From: a candidate division KSB1 bacterium | GTDB lineage: Bacteria > Zhuqueibacterota > Zhuqueibacteria > Thermofontimicrobiales > Thermofontimicrobiaceae | Direction of reading: 5' to 3' | Assembly (NCBI GenBank): GCA_034506395.1 | Contig: JAPDPQ010000008.1 | Coordinates: forward strand, 1-64,000 | Length of the DNA: 64,000 bases | Part shown: piece by piece, positions 1-8,840 of the stretch | Layout: each line of letters begins with the position of its first letter | Numbering within the stretch: position 1 is the stretch's first letter | Program-made: the position numbers and the translations under genes | The notes under the pieces: model-generated | What the model was told of the DNA's origin: nothing | Databases searched by the model: none | What the model saw: only the letters and a program-made list of their open reading frames with translations

Positions 1-3000
1 AAAATTTTTCAGCAGAGATGGCTGAATACGCCAGAAAGTATGGCATGAAGATCGAAATCTGGCTCGATGGGCCTCGAGGCGGGACAGGCGCTTCGCCCAA
101 TATCATCAAAGGCCAGATGGGCATGCACATCGAATACGCCATTCCCCTGATCCACAATCGCCTGGTGAAAGATGGGCTGCGCAACTATGTCAAATTCATG
201 GTTTCGGGCGGCATTCGGACGTACGAAGATGTGATCAAAGCTGTGGCGCTGGGCGCTGACGGCGTGATCTGGGGCACCGCTCCGCTGGTTGCCATTGGCT
301 GCGACCGCAATCGCAATTGCCACGATGGCTGCTCACGGGGCATTGCCACCAGCAATTTGATCCTGCAGAAGCTGCGGGATGTGGAGTTGAATACGGCGCA
401 GATGATCAATGCCTTTACCATGATCCAGATGCAGGTGACCAGGGCCCTGGCGGCGCTGGGATTCAAAGATATTCGGGAGCTGCGGGGCAGGTTCGATGTC
501 ATCCACTGGATGGGATTAAAGGAGCGGGTCGATCATCGCTACCGCATTCGCAAAGAGGTGATCAAAGAGATCGAAAAGGATGAACAACTTTTTGAGGAGA
601 GGATGGCGGCACGAGCGACTGCCCAATCCAATTGCGGTGTGGCAGCCATCAATGGCACTGTTCCCATTCCTGGCTATATTCTCGACCAGGCGCTGACTGC
701 CATGCGCAATCGGGGCATGGACGGAGTGGGCATGGCAAAGACGCTCTGTTTTCCCGATCACCCTGATGACTATGCCTATCGCATCATGGTGAAAGGAACG
801 CTGCAAATCGATGTCGAGAAAAAATTGGCGGAACAATGGCAATCCGAGGGGAAAAATTTTACCCAGGATGAATTGCAGCGTAAAGCCCGAAGCCTGGTTC
901 TTGCCCAGCGAATTGATTTGATCACCAAAATCAAAACCGTTTTTCTCGATCCTTATTTTGACTATGCTGGCGAAATCGATCCCAATAAATGTCGTGAGCG
1001 ATATAAATCTAATGCATCAAGACTGACAGTTGGCTCACCAGTCATTTCGAGCGAAGCGAGAAATCTTTTTATTCCATCCTCCTCCACGGAATCACAATTT
1101 GAAAAAGACAGATTCCTCCCTGCGGTCGGAATGACAGCATCTTCGACAGCAACCGAAAATGTACAAGAATCAGAAGAACTCGACTATCGCAATTTCGGCG
1201 ATGCGAACAGTGATCCTGGGGATATTTTCAGATTTTTTGTGAGAGTGAAAAAAGATGTGTTATTCAACTATATTGAAAATGATCTACTGAGACTTGGTAG
1301 ACCTCGATTTTTAGAACATCTTTTTCCAGAAGTCACGCTGGATAATTACAGGGTTAATCAAGCCTTCCTGCAAAAGGCAGAGGATATGTTCGTGTTTCAT
1401 CATTCACTCAATTTCACACGAATTTTATATGTTTGCTCGATCCTGCCGAATGAATGGGACGAGTTTCTATCGGGGCGAAATGGAAAATTCAGCAAAGAAT
1501 TTCTTTTGAATGGTGAAGATGAAATCTCGGTTGAATATTTGACCCTGTTGTGGGAGTTCATCCAGGCCCATCCCTATGAACATCACAAGCATCGATACGA
1601 TAATCGTTTGCATAAAATCGCTGCCGTCATGTCGTGTGGCAAAAACTTCGCCGTCTGGAAAACAGCGGGCAGAGAAATTCCCTGGCAGACGCCAGATGCA
1701 CCCAACAATATCATTCACGTTCGATTAGCCACTGGCTCCGTCGTCGAGCAGATGAACGCCCATCCCTTTGCCAAATTGCACACGGCATTGACGCACAACG
1801 GCGAGACCACCAATTACGAAGCATTGAAACAGCGGGTGGAGCAGTTCAATCTTTCGCCGCTGGCGACAACCGATACCGAGGTCGCTTCGCTCAAATTTCA
1901 CCTCACCGCCGATGCCTGGGAATATCCCGACTGGGCATTGTTCGAAAGCTTTTCGCCCACCACTGGCGATGATCTGCAATTGGTTGAGCCAGCCATTCGA
2001 GCCCAATTGGAGCAGGTGCAGCGGGTAGAATTTGCCAGCTCCCCTGATGGACCTTATCAATATCTGTGCCTACGCCATAATCCGTACACCCGCACCACCG
2101 AGCGAGTCGACCTCAAAGACCCAGCCGACCTGCGACCCAATGTCAGTGCTTTTTGGATGGATAAAAATGGCAACGGAAACAGAGTTTTCAGCATCATCGC
2201 CTCGGAAGAACATGCGGTGCATCGGATTTTAGAGCTGCTGGACAAAGAAGGCATCATCGATGGCTCGGTGGCGGATAAAACCTTCGTCAGCAGTGGCATG
2301 ATCAGCCGCTATCGTTTTGAGCACGGGCAGCAGATTCAGGATTATGAATTCATCGACCGCTACGGCAGAAAGATCGAGGTGGATGATCCTGGCGAGCATT
2401 ACAGCTTGCGCCGTCAGCAGTTGGTCGAGCCTTCCGATGCCTCTCAATATCAAGATTGGCAATCGAGCTACCCTGAATTTTTCAGAGATCATTTGAAGGA
2501 CATCAGTTTCAATGACTTTCGCTGGCTGCTGCAGAACATGGTTAAGAGTACAACCAACGATGCTGAATTCGCCGAACATTTGAAAATTTTAACCTGGCTG
2601 AAAGATTATCTCCGCACCCTGAATCCAGGGGACAAAGCCCAGGGCTCGTTGATCGACATCGCCCAATTTTATGTGAACCAATTGTTGGATAGCGCCAGAA
2701 CCGAACGATTCGAAAATTACACATGGATCGATCAGCAGGGAGCGGCCCAATTTGATCGCCAGCCACAACATGAACAAAAGCTGGTTATCGAAGCTTCTGG
2801 ATTTTTACCCGAAGGCACGGATCCAGCATTTTCTTTGACTGCATTCTTTGCCAAAGCGCACCGCCTGGGCTGGCGAAAATTCATCCTCTATCGCACCAGG
2901 GGACAGCGCCTGATCTCCACCGCTGCCATGGGTAACGGCGACACAGATGATGTGGAGCTGGATGTTTACGGCTCCGTCGGGGAGTATTTTGGCGCCTTCA

Positions 3001-3617
3001 TGCAGGGCGGAACCATCCGCCTGCACGGCAACGCCCAGAACTTCTGCGCCATGGCAATGCACCATGGTAAACTTTATGTGTTCGGCAATGCGGGCAAAGT
3101 GTGCGGTTACGCCTCAAAAGGCGGCAAAGTGTTCATTATGGGCGACATCGTTGATCGCTGCTGGACCAACTCCGTCAACGACTCCCGCACCCAGGATTTG
3201 GAAGTCATGATCCTCGGCTCCGCCACCAAATACGCAGGCGAATCGCTCATGGGCGGCAACTTTTTCTTCGGCGGACTCCATTTCGACCACAAAGGCAACC
3301 TGCGCCTGAACGAACGACCCTATCTCGGCACCAAAATGCTCGGCGGCGCCTCCCGTGGCAATTTCGTCTTCTTCGATCCCGAAAATCGCCTGGTGGAAGC
3401 GCAGTATGTGCATGGCGTTTTGAAAGAATTCTCTGATGAGGAGTGGCGATATTTTTATGGGAGAATAAAGGAGACTTTTGAATTGGCTGGGATTTCCGTT
3501 AATTCAGAAGGTGGGAATGAATATATTTTTGTTGAAGGAAAAAAAGTTACTATTGTTCCAGAGAATTTTAAATTGATTGTTCCGAAAGGGGGATTGAAGG
3601 GGTATGAGGGGCATTGA
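1..3617 (+). CDS. Glutamate synthase-like protein, FMN-GATase-GXGXG order (5' partial)
   Basis: The frame is open to the left edge, so the N-terminus lies outside the window; numbering here starts at the ATG at 18. Residues about 1-190 are the C-terminal part of the FMN/glutamate-synthase barrel (GGTGASP near 21, GGIRTYEDV, GTAPLVAIGC). A Cys cluster CX5CX3C follows, where usual GltB has CX5CX4C for its 3Fe-4S centre. A class II glutamine amidotransferase begins near 206 with NCGVAAINGTVP and continues with AHPF, HNGETTNY and TDTEV near 590-640. A GXGXG beta-helix lies at about 965-1110 (GSVGEYFGAFMQGG, GNAGKVCGYASKGG). Classical GltB runs GATase-FMN-GXGXG, so this order is permuted and the catalytic Cys is internal. 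Residues 342-373 are encoded by a dispersed repeat. The family would make glutamate from glutamine and 2-oxoglutarate; no small subunit is visible, and a glutamate synthase-related enzyme of other function is possible. Confidence 0.82.
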   Translation, partial: NFSAEMAEYARKYGMKIEIWLDGPRGGTGASPNIIKGQMGMHIEYAIPLIHNRLVKDGLRNYVKFMVSGGIRTYEDVIKAVALGADGVIWGTAPLVAIGCDRNRNCHDGCSRGIATSNLILQKLRDVELNTAQMINAFTMIQMQVTRALAALGFKDIRELRGRFDVIHWMGLKERVDHRYRIRKEVIKEIEKDEQLFEERMAARATAQSNCGVAAINGTVPIPGYILDQALTAMRNRGMDGVGMAKTLCFPDHPDDYAYRIMVKGTLQIDVEKKLAEQWQSEGKNFTQDELQRKARSLVLAQRIDLITKIKTVFLDPYFDYAGEIDPNKCRERYKSNASRLTVGSPVISSEARNLFIPSSSTESQFEKDRFLPAVGMTASSTATENVQESEELDYRNFGDANSDPGDIFRFFVRVKKDVLFNYIENDLLRLGRPRFLEHLFPEVTLDNYRVNQAFLQKAEDMFVFHHSLNFTRILYVCSILPNEWDEFLSGRNGKFSKEFLLNGEDEISVEYLTLLWEFIQAHPYEHHKHRYDNRLHKIAAVMSCGKNFAVWKTAGREIPWQTPDAPNNIIHVRLATGSVVEQMNAHPFAKLHTALTHNGETTNYEALKQRVEQFNLSPLATTDTEVASLKFHLTADAWEYPDWALFESFSPTTGDDLQLVEPAIRAQLEQVQRVEFASSPDGPYQYLCLRHNPYTRTTERVDLKDPADLRPNVSAFWMDKNGNGNRVFSIIASEEHAVHRILELLDKEGIIDGSVADKTFVSSGMISRYRFEHGQQIQDYEFIDRYGRKIEVDDPGEHYSLRRQQLVEPSDASQYQDWQSSYPEFFRDHLKDISFNDFRWLLQNMVKSTTNDAEFAEHLKILTWLKDYLRTLNPGDKAQGSLIDIAQFYVNQLLDSARTERFENYTWIDQQGAAQFDRQPQHEQKLVIEASGFLPEGTDPAFSLTAFFAKAHRLGWRKFILYRTRGQRLISTAAMGNGDTDDVELDVYGSVGEYFGAFMQGGTIRLHGNAQNFCAMAMHHGKLYVFGNAGKVCGYASKGGKVFIMGDIVDRCWTNSVNDSRTQDLEVMILGSATKYAGESLMGGNFFFGGLHFDHKGNLRLNERPYLGTKMLGGASRGNFVFFDPENRLVEAQYVHGVLKEFSDEEWRYFYGRIKETFELAGISVNSEGGNEYIFVEGKKVTIVPENFKLIVPKGGLKGYEGH
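1041..1135 (+). repeat. Dispersed inverted-repeat element (ISSEARNL type), in frame
   Basis: The left arm begins GTCATTTCGAGCGAAGCGAG and the right arm ends CCTGCGGTCGGAATGAC; they are imperfect inverted copies separated by about 40 bases. Read in the gene's frame it gives VISSEARNLF...FLPAVGMT, the peptide signature of a short repeat widespread in bacterial genomes. A second copy lies at 63194-63284. It sits inside the amidotransferase part of the glutamate synthase without breaking the frame. Confidence 0.85.
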
Positions 3618-3699
3618 AAAATATTGGAATTTTATACCAAATGTAATCTCCTCCAAAAAAAGGTTAATCATTGCTTTATTTTTTTGGTGCATTCAAGTT

Positions 3700-4659
3700 C
3701 CAAGTGCAACCGATGAATTAAAATAATTTCATTTGATGTTATGAAATTTAATGATTTTCTCGGTCGATTATTTAGGCGATTTTTAACGGACAGGATATCT
3801 TGTTCGGTAATCAACCGAAGATCATAGTTCTTTGGAAAATATTGTCGAATGAGGCCATTGATATTTTCGTTCAGTCCCCGTTCCCAGGAACGTTAAGGGT
3901 GAGCGAAGTACACCGACGCGTCCAATTCGGCGGCTAACTGTTGGGACAAAGCAAATTCCTTCCCATATTATCGACGGTTAAAGTATGCACCTAATGCTTG
4001 AAACTGGCCAGCTTATCGATAATGGCGGCAGTCACTAACTCGGCGGTTTTATGTGTCACCAGTTTGAGGCAAATGAATTGTGATTTGCGCTCGACAGCGA
4101 ATACCAGGGCACCATGATGATTGACACCGATGATGGTACCCAGTTCCCAATCGCCCAGTCGAAGCTTTTGATCCAGCACAGGGGGACGTTGCTCATTGCT
4201 GATCCGATTGGGGATTTGTCCGCGTCGGTCTCGGTTCCCGCAGCATTTGCGTTTCTTTTTGAGCGACCAGCGCAAATGACGGTACACCGTGCCTCTTGTT
4301 CGTTGATCAGCCCAAATATGCCGATAGATGGTCTCGTGACTGATATGAATGTTTTCTCGCAATTTCAAATACCCCGAGATTTGCTCGGGACTCCAATCTT
4401 GGCAGAGATAAAACTCCACACGTTTTTTGACGGCGTCAGTAAAGTGAATGGCTTTGGCTGCCATGAAACGACGTGCGGCCGCTAGATGCTGGGCCTGCTT
4501 AGGGCGAAAGCCTCTTAGCCCAGTTTTGCGTCTGAGTTCCCGAGAAATAGTACTCTTATGAACTCCGATGTGTTGAGCAATTTAATAAAGTGCTAGACCA
4601 ATTTGAAGATAGGCTTTAATGTCAACTCGTTGTTCAAAGGTCAACTGTTTATAGCTCAT
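3700..4659 (-). pseudogene. IS30-family transposase, broken
   Basis: Reading starts at an ATG at 4659 with MSYKQLTFEQR and the IS30 helix-turn-helix IAQHIGVHKSTISREL, but codon 26 is TAA (4582-4584). The longest intact stretch, 3991-4464, carries HETIYRHIW and the first catalytic Asp region (GDWELGTIIG). A TAG follows KLASFKH, then the VDN motif continues and the frame shifts near 3965. The last part reads KEFALSQQLAAELDASVYFAHP, a stop, then RSWERGLNENINGLIRQYFP with the final catalytic Glu. Three stops and one frameshift mean it cannot make an active enzyme. All DDE positions are still recognisable, so decay is fairly recent. Confidence 0.9.
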
Positions 4660-4695
4660 CCCCTGCTCCAGTTAGTTCGGTTTTGTTTCGGCTCG

Positions 4696-4728
4696 CAACT
4701 CAATTAATGCGTAGCATTAATTGAGTTG
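4696..4728. repeat. Perfect 15-bp palindrome near the IS right end
   Basis: Arms CAACTCAATTAATGC and GCATTAATTGAGTTG are perfectly complementary around a GTA loop. It lies between the broken transposase start (4659) and the right terminal repeat (4747-4767). It may limit read-through into the transposase or be an operator; there is no T-tract on either side. Confidence 0.7.
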
Positions 4729-4767
4729 GATGTTCATTCCCCCTAACAGTTACACTTATTACTTGAA

Positions 4768-5178
4768 CTCACGAGAAAATTTTGCTCGCAACTAAAAAAA
4801 CGAAATAAACTCCAACGACAGAAAAATAGGATTCGCCGCTCATTTACCGATGATGTCCCGTTTTATAAGAGTAAAGATTTATTATTTGAGGCCTTCCATT
4901 GCAACTTGTAACACGATCGAAAACAATTTTTAGCTTTGGATATGTGCTATCCAGCAATAGAAATAAAATCGAATGTCATTTTTTGATCTTTAGGTTTAGC
5001 ATAAAATAGAATATTACAAGGTGCATTAAATGGCAGTATACTAGATAACTGCAATGAATATTTTTTAGAGTATCATTTCTGTTAAATAATTTTTGTTATC
5101 CTTCATTGAGGATCAAGAAGCATAGAAACAAAACTAACCGACATTAGGTATAATTGAAAAAAAGATTGAATCAAACGC
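4768..5178. other. Gene-free stretch upstream of the BatA-like gene
   Basis: About 410 AT-rich bases with stops in all frames. GCTCGCAACT at 4783 repeats a word at 4691 in the IS end. A TATAAT hexamer lies at 5149-5154, 25 bases before the next ATG, but no good -35 box sits 17 bases upstream. I see no RNA gene. Confidence 0.4.
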
Positions 5179-7305
5179 ATGACCTTTTTAAATCCGACAT
5201 TATTGATTGGTTTGATCGCTGGCGCGATCCCCATCATTATCCATTTGATTACCCGGCAGCGAGCCCGAGTGGTCGCTTTTAGCACCCTTAGGTTTCTCAA
5301 GGAACTTAAAACGCAGCAAATTCGCCGGTTAAAAATTAAGCAAATCTTGTTGTTGCTTCTGAGGACCTTGGCGCTATTGTTTTTGGCATTCGCGTTCGCT
5401 CGTCCGACGCTGAAGGGGCGCTTGGGATCGGATGTGCATTCCTCGGCGCAGACCAGTGCGGTGTTGATCATCGATAATAGTCTTAGCATGAGTGCCGAAA
5501 GCAATGGGCAGCAATTGTTCGATCTTGCCCAGCAGCGTGTTGCCGAATTGGCACAGCTTTTTAAACCTGGCGATGAGATTTATGGTATATTTGCGACCCC
5601 AGGCAGCCCAGAAATCTATGAGGGAGCCAAATACGATTTCAAAACGGTAGCCAAAATTATTCAACGGGCAAAAGTAAGCCATAGCAGCACCGATCTCGTT
5701 GCGGCGTTGCAAAAGGCTAAAACCATTTTGCAACAAAGTCGCAATATCAACAAAGAGATTTATATTATTTCTGACTTTCAAAAAACGGCATTCCGGGAGA
5801 GCGATCCACCGAAACTGAGCATGTTTCAAGATCAGGGTATCAAGCTGTTTCTTATTCCCATCAGGTCAACATCATTTAGTAATCTTGTAATCACTGATGT
5901 GAAGGTCATAAACCAAATTATCGAGGTTGGAAACTCTGTTGAACTTGAGGTGAGGGTGAAAAATACTGGGAATCGAACAGAACGAGATCGGTTGATCCAG
6001 GTATTTTTGGACGAAAAACGGTCTGGCCAAGCCAGCATTAGCCTTGAGCCTGGTCAATCCCAGGCTGCGAGATTGCGGGTCGTACCACAGCGATCTGGGT
6101 TGATTGGTGGTTCTGTTTTGTTGGAGGATGATAATTTGTTTGGCGATAACCGGCGCTATTTCACGCTTCCCGTACCCGATCAGATTTCGGTTTTGGTGAT
6201 TTGTCAACAGAGCAGGGACGCCAGGTTTTTGCAATTGGCGTTGAATCCAGAGTTGAATCGGGCTACACCGCTAAAAGTCGATTTTCTTACTCCAGACAAA
6301 ATTGAATTCGGCACGCTGAAAAACTATCAAGTGATCGCGCTGGTGAATCTCTCTCGTGTCGATGGTAGATTTCTGAACGCACTGGCTGAGCATGTCCAAG
6401 CTGGCGCTGGTTTAATGGTGTTTTTAGGCAATGAGGTCGATTTGCGAAACTACAATGGCAATTTGAATCAGAAACTCATGTTGCCTGCATTTTCTGAGAC
6501 CTTTGGAACAATGGGAGACCAGACATCATTCTTGACGATTGGGAGAATTGATTTCGATCATCCAATTTTTTCTGGAGTGTTCGAGCAAACGCCTCAGCAG
6601 GTGGAGTCGCCGAAGTTTTATTTTGCTACAATATTGAAGCTTGCTAACGGTCACGAGCCTATCATCGAATTTAGCAACGGTGCTCCGTTCGTAGTGGAAT
6701 CAAATTTCGGAGCTGGGAGGGTGATGGTGTTCGCCTCGGCTTTGGATCCTAATTGGTCTGATCTTTATCTAAAGGGCCTATTTGTGCCGCTAATGAACCG
6801 GGCTGTGATGTATTTATCGGGCAATGCCCGCGCGGCTAATCCTTCCTCCCTCGTCGATCAGCCTTTGAGCGCAGAGGTCAGCGGAGTAACGAATGTCAAC
6901 AACTTGCGGATTGAGCTGCCTGATGGCAAAGCTGTGCAAGTAATTCCTCAAATCGGAGGGGGAACTTTTAAAATCAATTTCAATGAAACCGATCAACCTG
7001 GAATTTATTCTCTTTATGGCGAAGATCGGCTGTTGGCAAGATGGCCAGTGAATCCCGAACCTATGGAATCTGACCTTTCAATGGTGGATCAAGAAGAATT
7101 AAATCGAATTCTTGGTGAATCCGCATTTTTTCTGGTCCCAAACAATAAAGGAATTGTTACTGCAGTTCAAACCAGTCGGTATGGACAGGAGTTGTGGCGC
7201 TATTTTGTAGCAGCCTCGCTGTTGATGCTGATGATCGAGATGTTGCTATCGCGGTCTGGGAAAAGTGCCAGCGAACCATTTATCGTAATTGAGGCAAAAA
7301 GATGA
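5179..7305 (+). CDS. BatA-domain/VWA membrane protein
   Basis: The N-terminus has two hydrophobic segments (about 7-25 and 55-75) flanking a basic loop, the BatA N-terminal domain (start FLNPTLLIGLIAGAIPIIIHL). A von Willebrand A domain begins near 92 with the metal-site motif DNSLS (D99, S101, S103). Residues about 240-310 resemble a CARDB/Ig-like fold, followed by an alpha/beta region like a class I amidotransferase fold, and a last membrane segment lies near 675-695. Proteins of this kind sit in the inner membrane with the VWA part exposed and usually neighbour MoxR ATPases and other Bat genes; none of those is present here. The exact role is unknown. The start ATG has only a weak ribosome site. 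It stands alone, with 219 bases to hflX. Confidence 0.82.
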   Translation: MTFLNPTLLIGLIAGAIPIIIHLITRQRARVVAFSTLRFLKELKTQQIRRLKIKQILLLLLRTLALLFLAFAFARPTLKGRLGSDVHSSAQTSAVLIIDNSLSMSAESNGQQLFDLAQQRVAELAQLFKPGDEIYGIFATPGSPEIYEGAKYDFKTVAKIIQRAKVSHSSTDLVAALQKAKTILQQSRNINKEIYIISDFQKTAFRESDPPKLSMFQDQGIKLFLIPIRSTSFSNLVITDVKVINQIIEVGNSVELEVRVKNTGNRTERDRLIQVFLDEKRSGQASISLEPGQSQAARLRVVPQRSGLIGGSVLLEDDNLFGDNRRYFTLPVPDQISVLVICQQSRDARFLQLALNPELNRATPLKVDFLTPDKIEFGTLKNYQVIALVNLSRVDGRFLNALAEHVQAGAGLMVFLGNEVDLRNYNGNLNQKLMLPAFSETFGTMGDQTSFLTIGRIDFDHPIFSGVFEQTPQQVESPKFYFATILKLANGHEPIIEFSNGAPFVVESNFGAGRVMVFASALDPNWSDLYLKGLFVPLMNRAVMYLSGNARAANPSSLVDQPLSAEVSGVTNVNNLRIELPDGKAVQVIPQIGGGTFKINFNETDQPGIYSLYGEDRLLARWPVNPEPMESDLSMVDQEELNRILGESAFFLVPNNKGIVTAVQTSRYGQELWRYFVAASLLMLMIEMLLSRSGKSASEPFIVIEAKR

Positions 7306-7524
7306 GCATTCCCAGCGATAATGCTTGGGGAGGGTAATCAACAGAATTTTTCCCGATAGGCTTATCGTATCGTTTTAAGTAGTTCGCGAATTGATGAATA
7401 TGCATCCGTTGAACTGTTCCTATACAAAAAAATGATTGCTATATTCACAAAAGATCCATATTCGTAATTGTTCCACATGTAGCATTCTAATAATTTTTTA
7501 TCTCGGAGGCAACGTCAAACACAA

Positions 7525-8832
7525 TTGGAGCGACAGAATAAAGAGCAAGCCATTTTGATCGGGGTAGTTCGGCAGGGGCAGGACAGGGAGGTGGTGGAAG
7601 AGTATCTGGACGAGTTAGCGCTGTTGGCCGATACTGCTGGGGCAGAGGTGATGGAGCGGATCATCCAAGAGAAAAGTGTTATCGAGCCAGCCTTTTATAT
7701 TGGTCGCGGCAAGGTTGAATATCTGGCGCGACGAGTGACTGAGTTGAATGTGGATGTGGTAATTTTCGATGATGATCTCTCTCCTGCTCAGACGCGGAAT
7801 TTAGAGCGGGAATGCAATACCAAAGTGATCGATCGCAGTGCGCTGATTCTGGATATTTTTGCCCGTCGGGCAAGGACGCGTGAGGCTAAAACTCAGGTCG
7901 AATTAGCCCAATTGCAATATTTGCTGCCGCGGTTAACGCGGCGCTGGACGCATTTATCGCGACAAGCTGGTGGAGTTGGAATTGGATTACGAGGGCCTGG
8001 CGAAACCCAACTTGAGGTTGATCGTCGGGCGATTCGCAAGCGTATTGCGCACCTGACAAAAGAGCTGGAGCAAATTGAAAGACAGCGCGATCAGCGTCGC
8101 CAGAGGCGCAGCGACCTATTCAATGTGGCTCTCATGGGGTACACGAACGTGGGCAAGAGTACTTTGATGAACGCGCTGACGGGGGCGAACGTGTTTGTCG
8201 AAAACCGATTGTTCGCTACGCTCGATGCTACGGTTCGGCTCATGGAACATACCGGAGATCAAAAGATTCTCCTAATTGATACAGTAGGTTTTGTGCGCAA
8301 ATTGCCGCATCAATTGGTCGCTTCGTTCAAAAGCACGCTGGAGGAAAGCCGCGAGGCTGACCTGCTGATCCATTTGGTCGATTGCAGCCACCCCCATTTT
8401 CGCGACCAGATGCATGTGATCCAATCGGTTTTGCAAGAATTGGAACTCGACGATCGGCCTGTGCTGACTGTGTTCAATAAAATTGATCTCGTTCAGGATA
8501 AATCGCTGCTGCGCGAACTGAAGCAGGAATTTGAGGGCTGTTTTTTGATTTCAGCTCAGCGCGGTTTATTTGTGGACGAATTGAGGGATGCGATCATCCG
8601 TCATGCCACTGCAAGCAGCGTTACAGCGCGTATTCGTATAGATTCATTTCAACAAAAATTGCTTGCCTCGATCTATCAATGGGCTCATGTGCTGAGCACC
8701 GAATATCTTGATGGGTATGTCGAATTAAGTATCCGTTTTTCTCCGGCAATGAGAAATAAACTGGAACGATTGGTTGCCCAGGGTATGGTAGTTCCAGTGG
8801 GTTTGGAGTCGGTTTCACCATCGCAAAATTGA
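7525..8832 (+). CDS. hflX: GTPase HflX
   Basis: Ribosome-associated GTPase that splits stalled or stressed ribosomes. The HflX N-terminal domain (about 10-110) leads through a coiled coil (about 165-195) with the family motif GGVGIGLRGPGETQLE (149-164) into a G domain: G1 GYTNVGKS (205-212), G3 DTVGF (252-256) and G4 NKID (318-321). A length of 435 is normal. The start is probably the TTG at 7525, with GGAGG at 7504-7508; no ATG fits. The stop overlaps a possible TTG start of the response regulator, so the two genes are probably translated together. Confidence 0.93.
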   Translation: MERQNKEQAILIGVVRQGQDREVVEEYLDELALLADTAGAEVMERIIQEKSVIEPAFYIGRGKVEYLARRVTELNVDVVIFDDDLSPAQTRNLERECNTKVIDRSALILDIFARRARTREAKTQVELAQLQYLLPRLTRRWTHLSRQAGGVGIGLRGPGETQLEVDRRAIRKRIAHLTKELEQIERQRDQRRQRRSDLFNVALMGYTNVGKSTLMNALTGANVFVENRLFATLDATVRLMEHTGDQKILLIDTVGFVRKLPHQLVASFKSTLEESREADLLIHLVDCSHPHFRDQMHVIQSVLQELELDDRPVLTVFNKIDLVQDKSLLRELKQEFEGCFLISAQRGLFVDELRDAIIRHATASSVTARIRIDSFQQKLLASIYQWAHVLSTEYLDGYVELSIRFSPAMRNKLERLVAQGMVVPVGLESVSPSQN

Positions 8833-8840
8833 GTCGTAGC

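Larger units (their letters stand above)
3692..4767 (-). mobile_element. Decayed IS30-family insertion sequence
   Basis: Imperfect terminal inverted repeats are visible: TTCAAGTTCCAAGTGCAAC from 3692 and the reverse complement TTCAAGTAATAAGTGTAAC reading inward from 4767, with about 16 of 21 positions matching. The span of about 1.08 kb suits an IS30 element. Inside is a minus-strand IS30 transposase broken by stops and a frameshift. No clear target duplication was found by eye. The element separates the glutamate synthase from the BatA-like gene. Confidence 0.75.
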
